Source of the DNA: Rhodoferax sp. OV413 | GTDB lineage: Bacteria > Pseudomonadota > Gammaproteobacteria > Burkholderiales > Burkholderiaceae_C | Direction: 5' to 3' | Assembly (NCBI RefSeq): GCF_945881795.1 | Contig: NZ_CAMCVG010000006.1 | Coordinates: 1 to 51,647 of the forward strand | Length of the DNA stretch: 51,647 bases | Shown here: positions 36,631-47,801 of the stretch, in pieces | How positions within the stretch are numbered: the first letter of the stretch is position 1 | Layout of the letters: each line of letters opens with the position of its first letter | Notes under the pieces: generated by a model | What the model was told of the DNA's origin: nothing | Databases searched by the model: none | Seen by the model: only the letters and a program-made list of their open reading frames with translations | Program-made: the position numbers and the translations under genes

Positions 36631-37272
36631 ATGCTTGACCGGGACGGCTTTCGGCCCAACGTCGGCATCGTCCTGCTCAACCAGAAAAACCAGGTATTTT
36701 GGGGCAAGCGCATACGCACCCACTCCTGGCAATTCCCGCAGGGTGGCATTGACCGGGGAGAGACCCCCGAGCAGGCCATGTTCCGCGAGTTGCACGAGGA
36801 AGTCGGGCTCCTCCCGGAGCATGTGAGCATTGTGGCCCGTACCCGCGACTGGTTGCGCTACGAGGTGCCGGATCGATTCATCCGCAGAGATGCAAGAGGC
36901 CATTACAAGGGACAGAAACAGATCTGGTTCCTGCTGCAGCTAGTGGGCCACGACTGGGACCTGAACCTGCGCGCCACCAGCCATCCCGAATTCGACGCCT
37001 GGCGCTGGAACGACTACTGGGTGCCGCTGGATGCAGTGGTCGAATTCAAGCGCGGTGTGTACGAGATGGCGCTGATCGAACTCGCCCGTTACCTGCCGCG
37101 CCATGAGGCGGGCACAGAGCCGCGTAATCGTTTTTTGCGACACGGCGGCAGCCGCCCGCGGGAGTCCGATTCGGGGCGGGAAGATTCGCAACCGAACAAC
37201 CAGATGGAACTGCCACCGGGCGCCAGTTTCGAGCCCGACCCGGGCACCAACCGGCCACCGCACCATGAATAA
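36631..37272 (+). CDS. rppH: RNA pyrophosphohydrolase
   Basis: Nudix enzyme that removes pyrophosphate from 5'-triphosphate RNA ends and so starts mRNA decay. 213 residues from the ATG at 36631 ([15 protein letters not shown]), about 40 longer than E. coli RppH because of a charged, Pro/Gly/Asn-rich tail. The Nudix box is complete ([23 protein letters not shown]). WQFPQGG and QKQIWFLL are typical RppH motifs. The stop codon overlaps the start of the CNP1-like gene by 8 bases. Confidence 0.93.
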   Translation: MLDRDGFRPNVGIVLLNQKNQVFWGKRIRTHSWQFPQGGIDRGETPEQAMFRELHEEVGLLPEHVSIVARTRDWLRYEVPDRFIRRDARGHYKGQKQIWFLLQLVGHDWDLNLRATSHPEFDAWRWNDYWVPLDAVVEFKRGVYEMALIELARYLPRHEAGTEPRNRFLRHGGSRPRESDSGREDSQPNNQMELPPGASFEPDPGTNRPPHHE

Positions 37273-37786
37273 ATTCCCCCCCATCACCACGGCCCTGGTC
37301 CTGTGCCTGAGTTGCGCCGCAAGTCTGGCCCAGAACACCCGGGACAACCTCGACTGGAAGGAAGAGAAAGAGCCCCCTGCGCCCGCTTACTCCACGACCA
37401 AGGTGCTGGCACTCGAGATGCCGCAATTCGTTACGGTGAAGATTGGCATCGACCCGAACACTATCAAGGTCGGAGACGACGGCGTGGTGCGCTATGTGGC
37501 GGTCATGACCAACGCCAATGGCAACAGCAACGCGGTGTACGAGGGCTTGCGCTGCCTGACCAGTGAAGTGAAGACCTACGCCCGGGCGGGATCGAACGGC
37601 GTTTGGAATCCGGCATCTAACCCGGTGTGGCGCGATGTGATGGACAACATGGGATCGCAGCACGCGCGGGTGTTTGCCAGGCAAGCCGCCTGCGACACCC
37701 GCCTGGCCAGCAGCAAGGAAGACATCATCAAATCCTTGCAAACCGGCAAGAAAACCGGCATCACCACGCCCAACCTGCAGTTTTGA
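37265..37786 (+). CDS. CNP1-like family protein (secreted)
   Basis: 173 residues with a clear signal peptide (about 1-22, cut near SLAQ). The mature part contains [14 protein letters not shown] and [33 protein letters not shown], which match the CNP1-like family named after a Neisseria protein of unknown function. The ATG at 37265 overlaps the rppH stop by 8 bases, so the two are translationally coupled, an arrangement common in Burkholderiales. Confidence 0.88.
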   Translation: MNKFPPITTALVLCLSCAASLAQNTRDNLDWKEEKEPPAPAYSTTKVLALEMPQFVTVKIGIDPNTIKVGDDGVVRYVAVMTNANGNSNAVYEGLRCLTSEVKTYARAGSNGVWNPASNPVWRDVMDNMGSQHARVFARQAACDTRLASSKEDIIKSLQTGKKTGITTPNLQF

Positions 37787-37818
37787 GGCAGCGGGCAAGC
37801 AGTCGATTCATAACCGCT

Positions 37819-37844
37819 GGGGCTAGCGGGCGGGGCTAGCGGGC
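37819..37844. repeat. Two exact 13-bp tandem repeats between convergent genes
   Basis: GGGGCTAGCGGGC twice in a row, in the short gap between the CNP1-like and proB 3' ends. No hairpin with a U-tract was seen. Confidence 0.7.
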
Positions 37845-37848
37845 GGTA

Positions 37849-38985
37849 TCAGCGGCTGATGACCAGGTTGTCGCGGTGGAGCATTTCAGGCTCGGCAGCG
37901 TAGCCCAGCAAGCGCTCAAATTCAGCGGAGGGCTTGCGGCACAACAGCCGCGCCTCAGCGCTGGCGTAGTTGGCTAAGCCGCGCGCAATCTCAAGGCCGC
38001 CTTCATCGCGCACCGCAATCACGTCACCCCGGGAAAACTCCCCCTCGACCTGCAGCATGCCAATCGGCAGGAGGCTTTTGCCTTCGTCGCGCAGCTTGGC
38101 CGCGGCTCCCGCATCCACCACCACGGCACCCCGCATTTGCAGGTGGTCGGCCATCCACTGCTTGCGGGCCTGCAGCTTGGGAGTGTCGGCGGTGAGCAGG
38201 GTGCCAATCGCGTCGCCCTGCGTTAAACGGATGAGCGCATCGGGCTCGCGCCCCCAGGCGATGACGGTGGACGCGCCCGAACCGGCCGCCCGCTTGGCCG
38301 CCAAAATCTTGGTCAGCATGCCGCCGCGGCCGATACTGCTGCCGGCGCCACCGGCCATCAACTCCAGCGCCACATCACCTGCCAGCGCCTCGGTCACCAG
38401 CGTGGCGTGGGGGTCTTTGCGGGGGTCGGCGGTGAACAGGCCCCTCTGGTCGGTCAGGATGACCAGTGCGTCCGCTTCCACCAAATTGGCCACCAGCGCG
38501 CCCAGGGTGTCGTTGTCGCCGAACTTGATTTCGTCATTGACCACCGTATCGTTCTCGTTAATGACTGGCACCACCCCCAGCTTGAGCAGCGTTAGCAAGG
38601 TGGAGCGGGCGTTGAGGTAACGCTCGCGGTCGGCCAGGTCGGCATGCGTCAGCAAAACTTGTGCGCTGCCCAGTCCGTTGGCGCGCAGCTTGGTCTCGTA
38701 CATCTGGGCCAGCCCCATTTGCCCCACCGCGGCGGCGGCCTGCAGCTCCGGCACAGCGTGAGGGCGGGTGGTCCAGCCCAGCCGCTTCATGCCCTCGGCA
38801 ATGGCGCCGCTGGAGACCATGATGACCTCGCGCCCGTCGCGAATCAGGTGCGCCATCTGCCGGCACCATTCGCCGATGGCCACCTCGTCCAACCCGCGGC
38901 CATCGTTGGTGACCAGGCTGGAGCCAACCTTGACCACCACACGGCGCGCATCGCGCAACACGGTCGAACTAAATTTTTGGCTCAT
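37849..38985 (-). CDS. proB: Glutamate 5-kinase
   Basis: First step of proline synthesis from glutamate. 378 residues: amino-acid kinase domain ([56 protein letters not shown]) and a C-terminal PUA domain (about 285-365, [30 protein letters not shown]). It follows obgE on the same strand with a 42-bp repeat in the gap. The proA gene is not nearby. Confidence 0.97.
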   Translation of the reverse strand: MSQKFSSTVLRDARRVVVKVGSSLVTNDGRGLDEVAIGEWCRQMAHLIRDGREVIMVSSGAIAEGMKRLGWTTRPHAVPELQAAAAVGQMGLAQMYETKLRANGLGSAQVLLTHADLADRERYLNARSTLLTLLKLGVVPVINENDTVVNDEIKFGDNDTLGALVANLVEADALVILTDQRGLFTADPRKDPHATLVTEALAGDVALELMAGGAGSSIGRGGMLTKILAAKRAAGSGASTVIAWGREPDALIRLTQGDAIGTLLTADTPKLQARKQWMADHLQMRGAVVVDAGAAAKLRDEGKSLLPIGMLQVEGEFSRGDVIAVRDEGGLEIARGLANYASAEARLLCRKPSAEFERLLGYAAEPEMLHRDNLVISR

Positions 38986-38995
38986 AAGCGACTCA

Positions 38996-39037
38996 AACCC
39001 TTATGGAATATGCGCAGGCAGCTATAAAAACAGGAGC
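38996..39037 (+). repeat. 42-bp dispersed repeat, copy 9 (between obgE and proB)
   Basis: The left block is weak (AAACCCTTATGG), then AATATGCGCAGGCA, then the 17-bp end GCTATAAAAACAGGAGC. The last 19 bases match copy 10 in rfbD with one difference. Confidence 0.75.
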
Positions 39038-39072
39038 GAATGCCAGGCGAAAGCAGAATCAACTACCGCCGA

Positions 39073-40209
<1,137 letters not shown>

Positions 40210-40218
40210 TTAGAAATG

Positions 40219-40249
40219 AAAAACCCCGCGCGAAGGGCGCAGGGTTTTT
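40219..40249 (-). terminator. Terminator after rpmA
   Basis: AAAAACCC...GGGTTTTT stem with GCGC/GCGC inside, four-base GAAG loop. Symmetric A/T tails make it work in both directions. It separates the rplU-rpmA unit from obgE. Confidence 0.85.
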
Positions 40250-40267
40250 CGGGGGAGCCTGTGCAGA

Positions 40268-40525
40268 TTACGCTGCAGTGATGCTCACTGTGTGCTTGTT
40301 CAATGCACCCTTGACTGCGAACGACACTTTGCCGTCCACCAGTGCAAACAGGGTGTGGTCCACTCCCATGCCGACGTTTTCGCCTGCGTGGAACTTGGTG
40401 CCGCGTTGGCGCACGATGATGGAGCCGGCGCTGATCAACTCACCGCCGAAAGCCTTCACACCGAGCATCTTGGGCTTGGAATCGCGCCCGTTTCGCGTAG
40501 AGCCGCCGCCTTTTTTCTGTGCCAT
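40268..40525 (-). CDS. rpmA: Ribosomal protein bL27
   Basis: 85 residues starting [16 protein letters not shown], the conserved glycine-rich N-terminus that reaches the peptidyl transferase centre; [27 protein letters not shown] is also diagnostic. It lies 12 bases after rplU. Confidence 0.99.
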   Translation of the reverse strand: MAQKKGGGSTRNGRDSKPKMLGVKAFGGELISAGSIIVRQRGTKFHAGENVGMGVDHTLFALVDGKVSFAVKGALNKHTVSITAA

Positions 40526-40537
40526 GACCTATGCCCC

Positions 40538-40849
40538 TTAAGCAGAAATCGCGCCGATTTGCAGTTCAGTGAACTGCTGGCGGTGACCTTGACGTTTTTG
40601 GTAGTGCTTACGACGACGCATTTTGAAAATGCGCACTTTGTCGTGCTTTCCGTGGGAAATTACTGTGACCGTAACGGTCGCACCGGACACCAAGGGTGTG
40701 CCGACCTTGAGTTCAGCGCCGTTGCCGACTGCCAAAACCTGGTCCAACACGATCTCTTGGCCTACGTCCGCAGCAATCTGTTCTACTTTAATTTTTTCGC
40801 CGGCCGCAACGCGATATTGCTTGCCGCCGGTTTTTATGACCGCGTACAT
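40538..40849 (-). CDS. rplU: Ribosomal protein bL21
   Basis: 103 residues starting [14 protein letters not shown]; the C-terminal block [33 protein letters not shown] is typical. The ATG at 40849 was chosen; the longer open frame upstream has no similarity. Transcribed from the promoter at 40902-40929, together with rpmA. Confidence 0.99.
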   Translation of the reverse strand: MYAVIKTGGKQYRVAAGEKIKVEQIAADVGQEIVLDQVLAVGNGAELKVGTPLVSGATVTVTVISHGKHDKVRIFKMRRRKHYQKRQGHRQQFTELQIGAISA

Positions 40850-40901
40850 ATTGACCTCTTCGACTAGGAAATTCTGCAAATTGATTTTTACAGAGCCTAG
40901 G

Positions 40902-40929
40902 ATTATAGCATTGGGTGGCAATTCGTCAA
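40902..40929 (-). promoter_or_regulatory. rplU-rpmA promoter
   Basis: On the minus strand TTGACG (40929-40924), a 16-base spacer, and a perfect TATAAT (40907-40902). Close to the sigma-70 consensus, fitting a ribosomal protein operon. Confidence 0.75.
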
Positions 40930-40962
40930 AATCGCTTAACAAAAGCGGTATACCCCGTGCCC

Positions 40963-40989
40963 TTGCAGCGACTCCCGCGTCCCTATAAT
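40963..40989 (+). promoter_or_regulatory. ispB promoter
   Basis: TTGCAG (40963-40968) and a perfect TATAAT (40984-40989) with a 15-base spacer, slightly short. Leader of about 20 bases to the TTG start. Confidence 0.5.
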
Positions 40990-41015
40990 CCGCGAAACAA
41001 AAACGGTCATACGCC

Positions 41016-41999
41016 TTGCAAGTTTCTACTCCTGCTCCTGCGACGGGTCTTTCGATCGTCGAGAGCGATATGCGCGAAGTTGACAGGGTAATCGCCCGGA
41101 GGTTGGACTCCGGCGTACCACTCGTCAGCAGTGTGTCCCGGTACATCATCTCCGCCGGCGGTAAGCGGTTGCGGCCGGCGCTGCTGTTGCTGTGCTGTGG
41201 CGCGCTGGGCTACCGGGGCGATCAACGCTTCAATATGGCTGCGGTGGTCGAGTTCATCCACACCGCGACCTTGCTGCACGACGACGTGGTGGACGAGTCC
41301 GCCCTGCGCCGCGGCGCCCCCACCGCCAACGCGAATTTTGGCAATCCGGCCAGCGTGTTGGTGGGTGACTTTTTGTATTCCCGTGCTTTTCAGATGATGG
41401 TCGACGCCCAGAGCATGCGCATCATGCATGTGCTGGCGGACGCCACCAACATCATCTCGGAGGGCGAGGTGATGCAGCTGATGAATATGCACAACGCCGA
41501 CCTCGATGAGGCGGGGTACCTGCAGGTCATTCGATCGAAAACCGCCAAATTGTTCGAGGCCAGCGCCCGGGTCGGCGCCATTTTGTCGGGTGCGTCGCCT
41601 CTGCAGGAAGAGGCCTGCGCGGAATTCGGCCAGGCCATGGGTACCGCCTTTCAGGTCATTGACGATGTACTGGACTACACCGGCGACACCGCGGTGATGG
41701 GAAAGAACCTCGGCGACGACTTGCGCGAGGGCAAGACCACCCTGCCCCTGATTGCTGCGATGCAACGCGCGAGCGAAGCCGAGCGAACCACCATCCAAAC
41801 TGCCATCGAAAACGGCGACGTTGCCATGTTGGACGCGGTGGTTGCCATCGTGCTCAAGACCGGCGCGCTCGATGTAGCCAGGGCCAGCGCCCGGGCAGAA
41901 GCTGAGCGCGCCATTGCGGCTGCCCGGCGCCTGCCGGAGAACGACTATTCAGCCTGTTTGATCAATCTGGCGCACCAGCTGCTGGAGCGAAACCACTAA
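41016..41999 (+). CDS. ispB: Octaprenyl diphosphate synthase
   Basis: Builds the isoprenoid side chain of ubiquinone. 327 residues from a TTG start. The two Asp-rich motifs are [10 protein letters not shown] (first) and DVLDYTGD (second), with [12 protein letters not shown] near the N-terminus, as in long-chain trans-prenyl synthases. An ATG at codon 19 is an alternative start, but the residues before it align with relatives. Divergent from rplU. In related genomes pilB usually comes next; here a nucleotide-sugar island intervenes. Confidence 0.93.
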   Translation: MQVSTPAPATGLSIVESDMREVDRVIARRLDSGVPLVSSVSRYIISAGGKRLRPALLLLCCGALGYRGDQRFNMAAVVEFIHTATLLHDDVVDESALRRGAPTANANFGNPASVLVGDFLYSRAFQMMVDAQSMRIMHVLADATNIISEGEVMQLMNMHNADLDEAGYLQVIRSKTAKLFEASARVGAILSGASPLQEEACAEFGQAMGTAFQVIDDVLDYTGDTAVMGKNLGDDLREGKTTLPLIAAMQRASEAERTTIQTAIENGDVAMLDAVVAIVLKTGALDVARASARAEAERAIAAARRLPENDYSACLINLAHQLLERNH

Positions 42000-42066
42000 C
42001 AGGGCGGAGGGGCGAGGAATCAGGAGGCTCAAACCCTCTCAATCCGACACTTCCCCCCCAGGCCCT

Positions 42067-43521
42067 TTAGGCAGAGCGCCCGTAAACGTCCTCAAAGCGA
42101 ACGATATCGTCTTCGCCCAGGTAGCTGCCCGACTGCACCTCAATCATTTCGAGCTCCAGCTTTCCGGGGTTTTCCAGCCTATGGGTGGTCCCCAGCGGAA
42201 TATAGGTGGACTCATTTTCTGACAACAGGACCACTTTGTCGCCCACCGTCACCCGGGCGGTGCCGCTCACCACAATCCAGTGTTCTGCGCGGTGATGGTG
42301 CATTTGCAAAGACAGTGCTGCGCCGGGCTTGACCACAATGCGCTTGACCTGAAAGCGTTCGCCGTGGTCGATGCTGTCGTACCAGCCCCAGGGGCGAAAC
42401 ACCTTGCGGTGGGTTTGCCCCTCCTGGCGGCCCATCTGTTTCAGGCGGTCCACGATTTTCTTCACGTCTTGCGTCTTGTTCTTGTGCGCCACCAAAACCG
42501 CATCGGCGGTTTCCACGACGATCAAATCATCCACGCCGACGCACGCAATCAAGCGCCCCTCGGACAGGGCCAGCGTGTTACTGCTGTCCTGCATGAGAAC
42601 GTCGCCCTGCGTCACATTGCCGGACGCATCTTTGGGCAGCACATTCCACAGCGCCTCCCACGCACCCACGTCGGACCAGCCCGCACTCATGGGAATGACC
42701 ACACCCACAGGCAGGCCCTGCGGCGCAGCGCCGCCATCACCCGCCAGACGCTCCATCACAGCGTAGTCAATCGAATCGCTGGGGCAGGCGCTGAAGGCCT
42801 CTTTACCGACCCGGGTGAAGGTGCCGTCGGCGCTGCCGTCCTGCCACGCCGCTTCGCACGCCTGGGCGATATCGGGCCGGCAGATCGCCAAGGCCCGCAG
42901 CCACACCGACGCCTTCATCATGAAGAGCCCGCTGTTCCAGGAATAACTGCCCTCGTCCAGATAGGCCTGGGCGGTGGCCAGGTTGGGCTTTTCCACAAAC
43001 CGGGCAATGCGTCGTGCGCCATCGTCGCCAAACGCTGCGCCGGACTGGATGTAGCCGTAGCCTGTCTCAGGCGCATCGGGGGTGATGCCGAATGTCACCA
43101 CCGCGCCGCCGTCCGCCAAGGCCGCGCCGCGCGCCACTGACGCCTGAAACGCCGTCAAATCCATGATGACATGGTCAGCCGGCATCACCAGCAAGACGGG
43201 GTCCGCTCCGTTTTTAAGAGCAGCCCACGCAGCAATGGTGAGCGCTGGTGCGGTATTTCGGCCCAAAGGCTCCAGAATCACACTGCCCGGCTTGCCCATC
43301 AGCCGCATTTGCTCGGCGATGACGAAGCGGTACTCCTCGTTGCACACCACCATGGGTGCGGCCAACTCGGCACCGGCAATGCCGTCCACCCGGCGGATGG
43401 TGGCTTGCAAGAGAGAATCTTCGCCAATCAGGGGGAGCAACTGCTTGGGATATTTTTCGCGCGACAAAGGCCATAAACGGGTACCAGAGCCGCCGGACAA
43501 GACAACAGGTTGAATCAACAT
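42067..43521 (-). CDS. manC: Mannose-1-phosphate guanylyltransferase / mannose-6-phosphate isomerase
   Basis: Bifunctional enzyme making GDP-mannose. 484 residues: N-terminal nucleotidyltransferase (VVLSGGSGTRLWPLSREKYPKQ, LEPLGRNTAPA, FVEKP) and C-terminal cupin-type isomerase (FRPWGWYDSID, VKPGAALSLQMHHHRAEHWIVVSG). This is the AlgA/CpsB type used in exopolysaccharide synthesis. It lies 33 bases after the neighbouring sugar-nucleotide pyrophosphorylase. Converges on ispB. Confidence 0.95.
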   Translation of the reverse strand: MLIQPVVLSGGSGTRLWPLSREKYPKQLLPLIGEDSLLQATIRRVDGIAGAELAAPMVVCNEEYRFVIAEQMRLMGKPGSVILEPLGRNTAPALTIAAWAALKNGADPVLLVMPADHVIMDLTAFQASVARGAALADGGAVVTFGITPDAPETGYGYIQSGAAFGDDGARRIARFVEKPNLATAQAYLDEGSYSWNSGLFMMKASVWLRALAICRPDIAQACEAAWQDGSADGTFTRVGKEAFSACPSDSIDYAVMERLAGDGGAAPQGLPVGVVIPMSAGWSDVGAWEALWNVLPKDASGNVTQGDVLMQDSSNTLALSEGRLIACVGVDDLIVVETADAVLVAHKNKTQDVKKIVDRLKQMGRQEGQTHRKVFRPWGWYDSIDHGERFQVKRIVVKPGAALSLQMHHHRAEHWIVVSGTARVTVGDKVVLLSENESTYIPLGTTHRLENPGKLELEMIEVQSGSYLGEDDIVRFEDVYGRSA

Positions 43522-43554
43522 AAGTTAGTTCTCAAACAGGATGGGGCATTGTGC

Positions 43555-44658
43555 TCAGGCCCGGGCATCGCCCCAGCGCAGCATGGACGTATCGTCCCCG
43601 GCGTACAAGGTTTCACCGTACCGGTTCACACAATACAGGCGCGAGACGATCATTTCGAAGAAATGCATGTCGGGCGCGACGCGGGTGTACTCAAACAACA
43701 CGCTGCGGGTGATGTTGGCCCCCGAGCGGATAACGCTGCCGTGACCGATCCACGCCGGGCCGATGATGGTGGCGCCAGCCTCAATCTTGACGCTGGAGCC
43801 GATATACACCGGGCCTTCAATCTTCACCTGGTTCCACGGAATGTTGGTGTTGAGCCCCACCCAGACGCCGGGCTTCACTTGCTTGCCGGGGATGGGCATG
43901 TTCTCGACCTCGCCCTTGAGCACGCGCTGCAACACCGTCCAGTAATCACTCACCCGCCCGATATCAATCCAGTTGAAAGGGCGGTTTTGTACAAAAAATG
44001 CCGAACCGTCGGCCGCCAGACGGGGAAACAGCTCGGAGCCGATGTCGTACACCTTGCCTGCGGGCACCTTGTCGAGCACGGCCGGCTCGAAAATGTAAAT
44101 GCCGGTGCTGGCGAGTGTGGACTTGGCCTCTTCGGGCTTGGGCTTTTCCTGAAAAGACTGGATGTGCCCATCAGCGTCAGCCACCACCACACCGTAGTTT
44201 TGCACTTCGTGCAGCGGCACCTCGAGCGCGACCACGCTGGCCAACGCGCCCTTGGCCTTGTGTTCGGCCAAGGCGGCGGTGATGTCAAGGTCGATCAGCG
44301 CGTCGCCGCACAGCACCAAGGTCGTCTCGTCAAAAAAACCGCTGAAATCCTGAATCCGGCGCATGCCGCCGGCAGACCCCATCGGCTTGGGCAGGATGTC
44401 GCCATGCTCCCGCACGCCTTCGTAGGAGTAGGCAATCTCCACGCCCCAGCGGCTGCCGTCGCCAAAATACTGCTCGATGCGCTGGTGGTGGTAGGCCACG
44501 TTGACGATGATTTCGCGGATGCCGTGGCGGGCCAGATGCTCAATCAGGTACTCCATGACCGGCTTACCCAGAATGGGCACCATCGGCTTGGGCAGGTCTT
44601 TGGTGAGGGGGCGGACCCGCGTTCCCTGACCCGCCGCCAGAATCATTCCTTTTGCCAT
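43555..44658 (-). CDS. Sugar-nucleotide pyrophosphorylase with left-handed beta-helix end
   Basis: 367 residues from the ATG at 44658 (MAKGMILAAGQGTRVRPLTKDLPKPMVPI). The GT-A nucleotidyltransferase motif is followed by LCGDALIDLD, VEKP-like SFQEKPKPEE and a hexapeptide-repeat C-terminal part (about 255-330, VYIGSSVKIEAGATIIGPAWIGHGSVI). It resembles GDP-mannose pyrophosphorylases of the Rv3264c type and other NDP-sugar pyrophosphorylases; the base and sugar cannot be fixed from sequence. It is the first gene of the two-gene minus-strand unit with manC, divergent from ugd. Confidence 0.85.
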   Translation of the reverse strand: MAKGMILAAGQGTRVRPLTKDLPKPMVPILGKPVMEYLIEHLARHGIREIIVNVAYHHQRIEQYFGDGSRWGVEIAYSYEGVREHGDILPKPMGSAGGMRRIQDFSGFFDETTLVLCGDALIDLDITAALAEHKAKGALASVVALEVPLHEVQNYGVVVADADGHIQSFQEKPKPEEAKSTLASTGIYIFEPAVLDKVPAGKVYDIGSELFPRLAADGSAFFVQNRPFNWIDIGRVSDYWTVLQRVLKGEVENMPIPGKQVKPGVWVGLNTNIPWNQVKIEGPVYIGSSVKIEAGATIIGPAWIGHGSVIRSGANITRSVLFEYTRVAPDMHFFEMIVSRLYCVNRYGETLYAGDDTSMLRWGDARA

Positions 44659-44774
44659 GCTGTCTTTCTCCTCGCGCCCTGAAAAATGCGGTGTGACCAA
44701 ATAATGTACCCGCAGCCAGACCCCTCACACCAAGCCGTTCGGCTTGCGCGAGAGCACTCAAATCAGACTTATTA

Positions 44775-44803
44775 GTGAAATATTATTAGCATTAAATTTT
44801 CAC
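44775..44803. promoter_or_regulatory. Dyad in the divergent promoter region before ugd
   Basis: GTGAAA (44775-44780) and TTTCAC (44798-44803) form an inverted repeat with an AT-only-like 17-base centre, in the 210-base gap between the minus-strand pyrophosphorylase and ugd. The gap is much more AT-rich than its surroundings. Confidence 0.4.
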
Positions 44804-44868
44804 TCTTTTGTCACTCAAGCGGGCTTTGCCTGCCCAAGCGCCTGTTGCGCGTTTTTTAAACTCTAGCT

Positions 44869-46191
44869 ATGAAAATCACTGTCATCGGAACCGGCTACGT
44901 GGGCCTGGTCTCAGGCGCATGCTTCGCCGACGTCGGCAACGACGTGTTGTGCCTGGATGTGGATCCCGCAAAAATCAAAATCCTGGAAGACGGCGGTATT
45001 CCGATTTATGAGCCCGGCCTGCAAGAGATGGTCAAACGCAATGTGGCCGCAGGCCGCTTGCATTTCACCACCGACGTCGAGAAAGCAGCGCACTTCGGTA
45101 CCGTGCAATTCATCGCCGTTGGCACCCCGCCCGATGAAGACGGCTCTGCCGACATGAAGTACGTGATTGCCGCAGCCCGCAACATCGGCAAATACATGAC
45201 CGATTACAAGGTCGTGGTGGACAAGAGCACCGTGCCGGTAGGCACCGCAGACCGCGTGAAAGCCGCCATTGCCGACGAATTGGCACAACGCGGCGTGAGC
45301 ACCCCGTTCAGCGTGGTCAGCAACCCCGAATTCCTGAAGGAAGGCGCTGCCATTGACGACTTTATGCGCCCCGACCGCATCGTGGTGGGCTGCGACGACG
45401 AGCAGGCCGCGCTCAACATGCGCGCGCTCTACGCCCCTATCCAGCGCAACCACGACCGCCTGATCGTGATGGACATCCGCAGTGCAGAACTCACCAAATA
45501 CGCCGCCAACGCCATGTTGGCCACCCGCATCAGCTTTATGAACGAGCTGGCCAATCTGGCTGAGAAGCTGGGTGCCGACATTGAAAACGTGCGCAAGGGC
45601 ATCGGATCGGACCCCCGCATCGGTTACGACTTCTTGTACGCCGGCGCAGGCTACGGCGGCTCCTGCTTTCCCAAAGATGTGCAGGCGCTGATCAAAACAG
45701 CCCAAACCGATGCCGGCATCCGCCTGCGCGTGCTCAATGCGGTGGAAGAGGCGAACGACGCCCAAAAGCGGGTGCTTGGCGGCAAGGTGATTCAACGGTT
45801 TGGCGCGGATCTGAAGGGAAAGCACTTTGCGGTGTGGGGCCTGGCCTTCAAGGCCAATACCGATGACATGCGCAAAGCCACCAGCCGCGACGTGATTCAA
45901 GACCTGCTTGACGCCGGCGCCACCATCACCGCCTACGACCCGGTAGCGATGAAAGAGGCGCAACACTGCTTCCCCGACGAAGCCCGCCTGTCGTATGCCG
46001 ACAACCAGACGGCTGCGCTCGAAGGCGCGGACGCGCTCATCATCGTGACCGAATGGCGCGAGTTCCGTAGCCCCGACTTCGACAACATCAAAGCCAAACT
46101 CAAGCAACCGGTCATCTTTGACGGCCGCAATCTCTACGACCCCCAACAGGTGCGCGGCATGGGTATCGAATACCTCGCCATCGGGCGCTGA
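44869..46191 (+). CDS. ugd: UDP-glucose 6-dehydrogenase
   Basis: Oxidises UDP-glucose twice to UDP-glucuronate with NAD. 440 residues. [15 protein letters not shown] at the N-terminus is the NAD-binding motif, [22 protein letters not shown] and the catalytic cysteine loop [14 protein letters not shown] (Cys near 264) follow, then [16 protein letters not shown]. All key residues are present. Supplies UDP-GlcA for exopolysaccharide or for LPS modification. Confidence 0.97.
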   Translation: MKITVIGTGYVGLVSGACFADVGNDVLCLDVDPAKIKILEDGGIPIYEPGLQEMVKRNVAAGRLHFTTDVEKAAHFGTVQFIAVGTPPDEDGSADMKYVIAAARNIGKYMTDYKVVVDKSTVPVGTADRVKAAIADELAQRGVSTPFSVVSNPEFLKEGAAIDDFMRPDRIVVGCDDEQAALNMRALYAPIQRNHDRLIVMDIRSAELTKYAANAMLATRISFMNELANLAEKLGADIENVRKGIGSDPRIGYDFLYAGAGYGGSCFPKDVQALIKTAQTDAGIRLRVLNAVEEANDAQKRVLGGKVIQRFGADLKGKHFAVWGLAFKANTDDMRKATSRDVIQDLLDAGATITAYDPVAMKEAQHCFPDEARLSYADNQTAALEGADALIIVTEWREFRSPDFDNIKAKLKQPVIFDGRNLYDPQQVRGMGIEYLAIGR

Positions 46192-46238
46192 GCAGGTTGC
46201 CAATTCGGTCCTCAATTCCTGAGTCAAACACCCGCTCC

Positions 46239-47711
46239 GTGCCCGCCATCACCCTTCAGCAAGTCGCCGCGCAGTCCGGCGTGGCCTTTGGCACCAGCGG
46301 CGCGCGCGGCAAAGTGGCCGACATGACAGCGGCCGTCTGCCAGGCCTACACCGCCGCTTTCATCGAGGCGGTGGTGCCCCAAGCAAGCACCGTGGTGCTG
46401 GGCCACGATTTGCGCCCCAGCAGCCCCGCCATTGCGGCTGCCTGCGCAGCAGCCCTGGCACAGCGCGGGATCCGTGTGGTATTCGCCGGCGCCTTGCCCA
46501 CCCCGGCGCTGGCACTCTTTGGCATGCAGATGGGCGCCCCTTCGATGGTGGTAACCGGCAGCCACATCCCTTTCGACCGCAACGGAATCAAGTTCTATAC
46601 CGCCAGCGGCGAAATCAGCAAAGCCGATGAACAAGCCATGCTGGCCTGCGCGGTAAATGCAGGTCCAGCGGCCGCGCTGGTCGAATTGCCAACGCCTGAT
46701 GCGCGCGTGCAGCAGGCTTATCTTGCGCGATACACCGGTTTTTTTGGCACAGACGCCTTGGCCGGAAAAACCATCGCCGTCTACGAACACAGCAGCGTTG
46801 CGCGCGATATCTTGCGCACCATCCTTGAGGCGCTGGGCGCCAAGGTCGTGTCTTTAGGTCGCACCGATGTGTTTGTGCCTATTGACACCGAAGCCGTTCG
46901 AACCGAGGACATCGCGCAGGCCCGCACATGGGCGCAGGAGCATGCCTTTGACTCCATCGTCTCTACCGACGGCGATGCCGACCGCCCCCTGATTGGCGAC
47001 GAAAACGGCGATTGGCTGCGTGGCGATGTGGTGGGGGTGTTGTGCGCACAAACCTTGCAAGCCACGGCAGTGGTCACACCGGTAAGCAGCAACACCATGC
47101 TGGAGCGCAGCGGGTCATTCCCGCGCATCATCCGCACCCGCATCGGCTCGCCCTATGTGATTGAGGGCATGCAGCAGGCCGCCGAATCCGGCGCACCGCT
47201 GGTAGTGGGCTTTGAGGCCAATGGCGGATTTTTGTTGGGCAGCGAGGTGCTCCGCGCTGGCGCATCTCCTGCGCAAGGCCCATGCCTGGCCCCTCTTCCC
47301 ACGCGGGATGCGGTACTGCCCATCCTGGCGCTGCTGTGCAGTGCCAAGGCACGCGGCCTGAAAATGTCCGAGCTCAGCCGGAACCTCCCACAGCGATTTA
47401 CCGCCAGCGACCGCCTGCAAGGTATTCCCACCGACAACAGCCGCGCGCTCCTGGAGCGCCTGCGGGGCAATGCGGCGCAATTGCAAACGCTGCTGGCCCC
47501 TGATGCCGGCGCTATCACATCCATCGACGAGACGGACGGCCTGCGGGTGCACTTTGCCGGCGGCCAGATCGTGCACCTGCGCCCCAGCGGCAACGCCCCC
47601 GAACTGCGCTGCTACGCAGAAAGCAGCAGCCCCACGGAGGCCAGTCTGCTCTGCGCCGACTGCCTGGCGCGTGTGGGGCACGAACTACGCCACCCGCTGG
47701 CAGCAGGGTAA
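46239..47711 (+). CDS. Phosphohexomutase (phosphomannomutase-like)
   Basis: Interconverts hexose 6- and 1-phosphates. 490 residues from a GTG at 46239 (VPAITLQQV); a TTG at 46197 would add 14 residues and is less likely. Motifs of the alpha-D-phosphohexomutase family: FGTSGARG near the N-terminus, the phosphoserine loop TGSHIPFDRNG, the magnesium loop DGDADRP, the sugar-binding GFEANGGF and the phosphate-binding RPSGNAPELR. Whether mannose or glucose is preferred cannot be read off; with manC beside it, mannose 1-phosphate supply is plausible. It lies between ugd and rfbB. Confidence 0.88.
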   Translation: MPAITLQQVAAQSGVAFGTSGARGKVADMTAAVCQAYTAAFIEAVVPQASTVVLGHDLRPSSPAIAAACAAALAQRGIRVVFAGALPTPALALFGMQMGAPSMVVTGSHIPFDRNGIKFYTASGEISKADEQAMLACAVNAGPAAALVELPTPDARVQQAYLARYTGFFGTDALAGKTIAVYEHSSVARDILRTILEALGAKVVSLGRTDVFVPIDTEAVRTEDIAQARTWAQEHAFDSIVSTDGDADRPLIGDENGDWLRGDVVGVLCAQTLQATAVVTPVSSNTMLERSGSFPRIIRTRIGSPYVIEGMQQAAESGAPLVVGFEANGGFLLGSEVLRAGASPAQGPCLAPLPTRDAVLPILALLCSAKARGLKMSELSRNLPQRFTASDRLQGIPTDNSRALLERLRGNAAQLQTLLAPDAGAITSIDETDGLRVHFAGGQIVHLRPSGNAPELRCYAESSSPTEASLLCADCLARVGHELRHPLAAG

Positions 47712-47740
47712 GCCAGCTGCTTTTTGCGCTTTTTGCGCTT

Positions 47741-47758
47741 TTGGCACGGACAGTGCGG
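47741..47758 (+). promoter_or_regulatory. Sigma-54-like (-24/-12) promoter of the rfb operon
   Basis: TTGGCACG (47741-47748), then GACA, then GTGC (47753-47756). The -24 GG and -12 GC pairs are exactly 10 bases apart, as in sigma-54 promoters; one mismatch (GTGC instead of TTGC). The start would be near 47768, 34 bases before the rfbB ATG. T-rich 9-bp tandem repeats (GCTTTTTGC) lie just upstream (47719-47744). Confidence 0.5.
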
Positions 47759-47801
47759 CAGATAATTGTCCGGATGACCGCAAACCCAGGGAACAAGAAG
47801 C

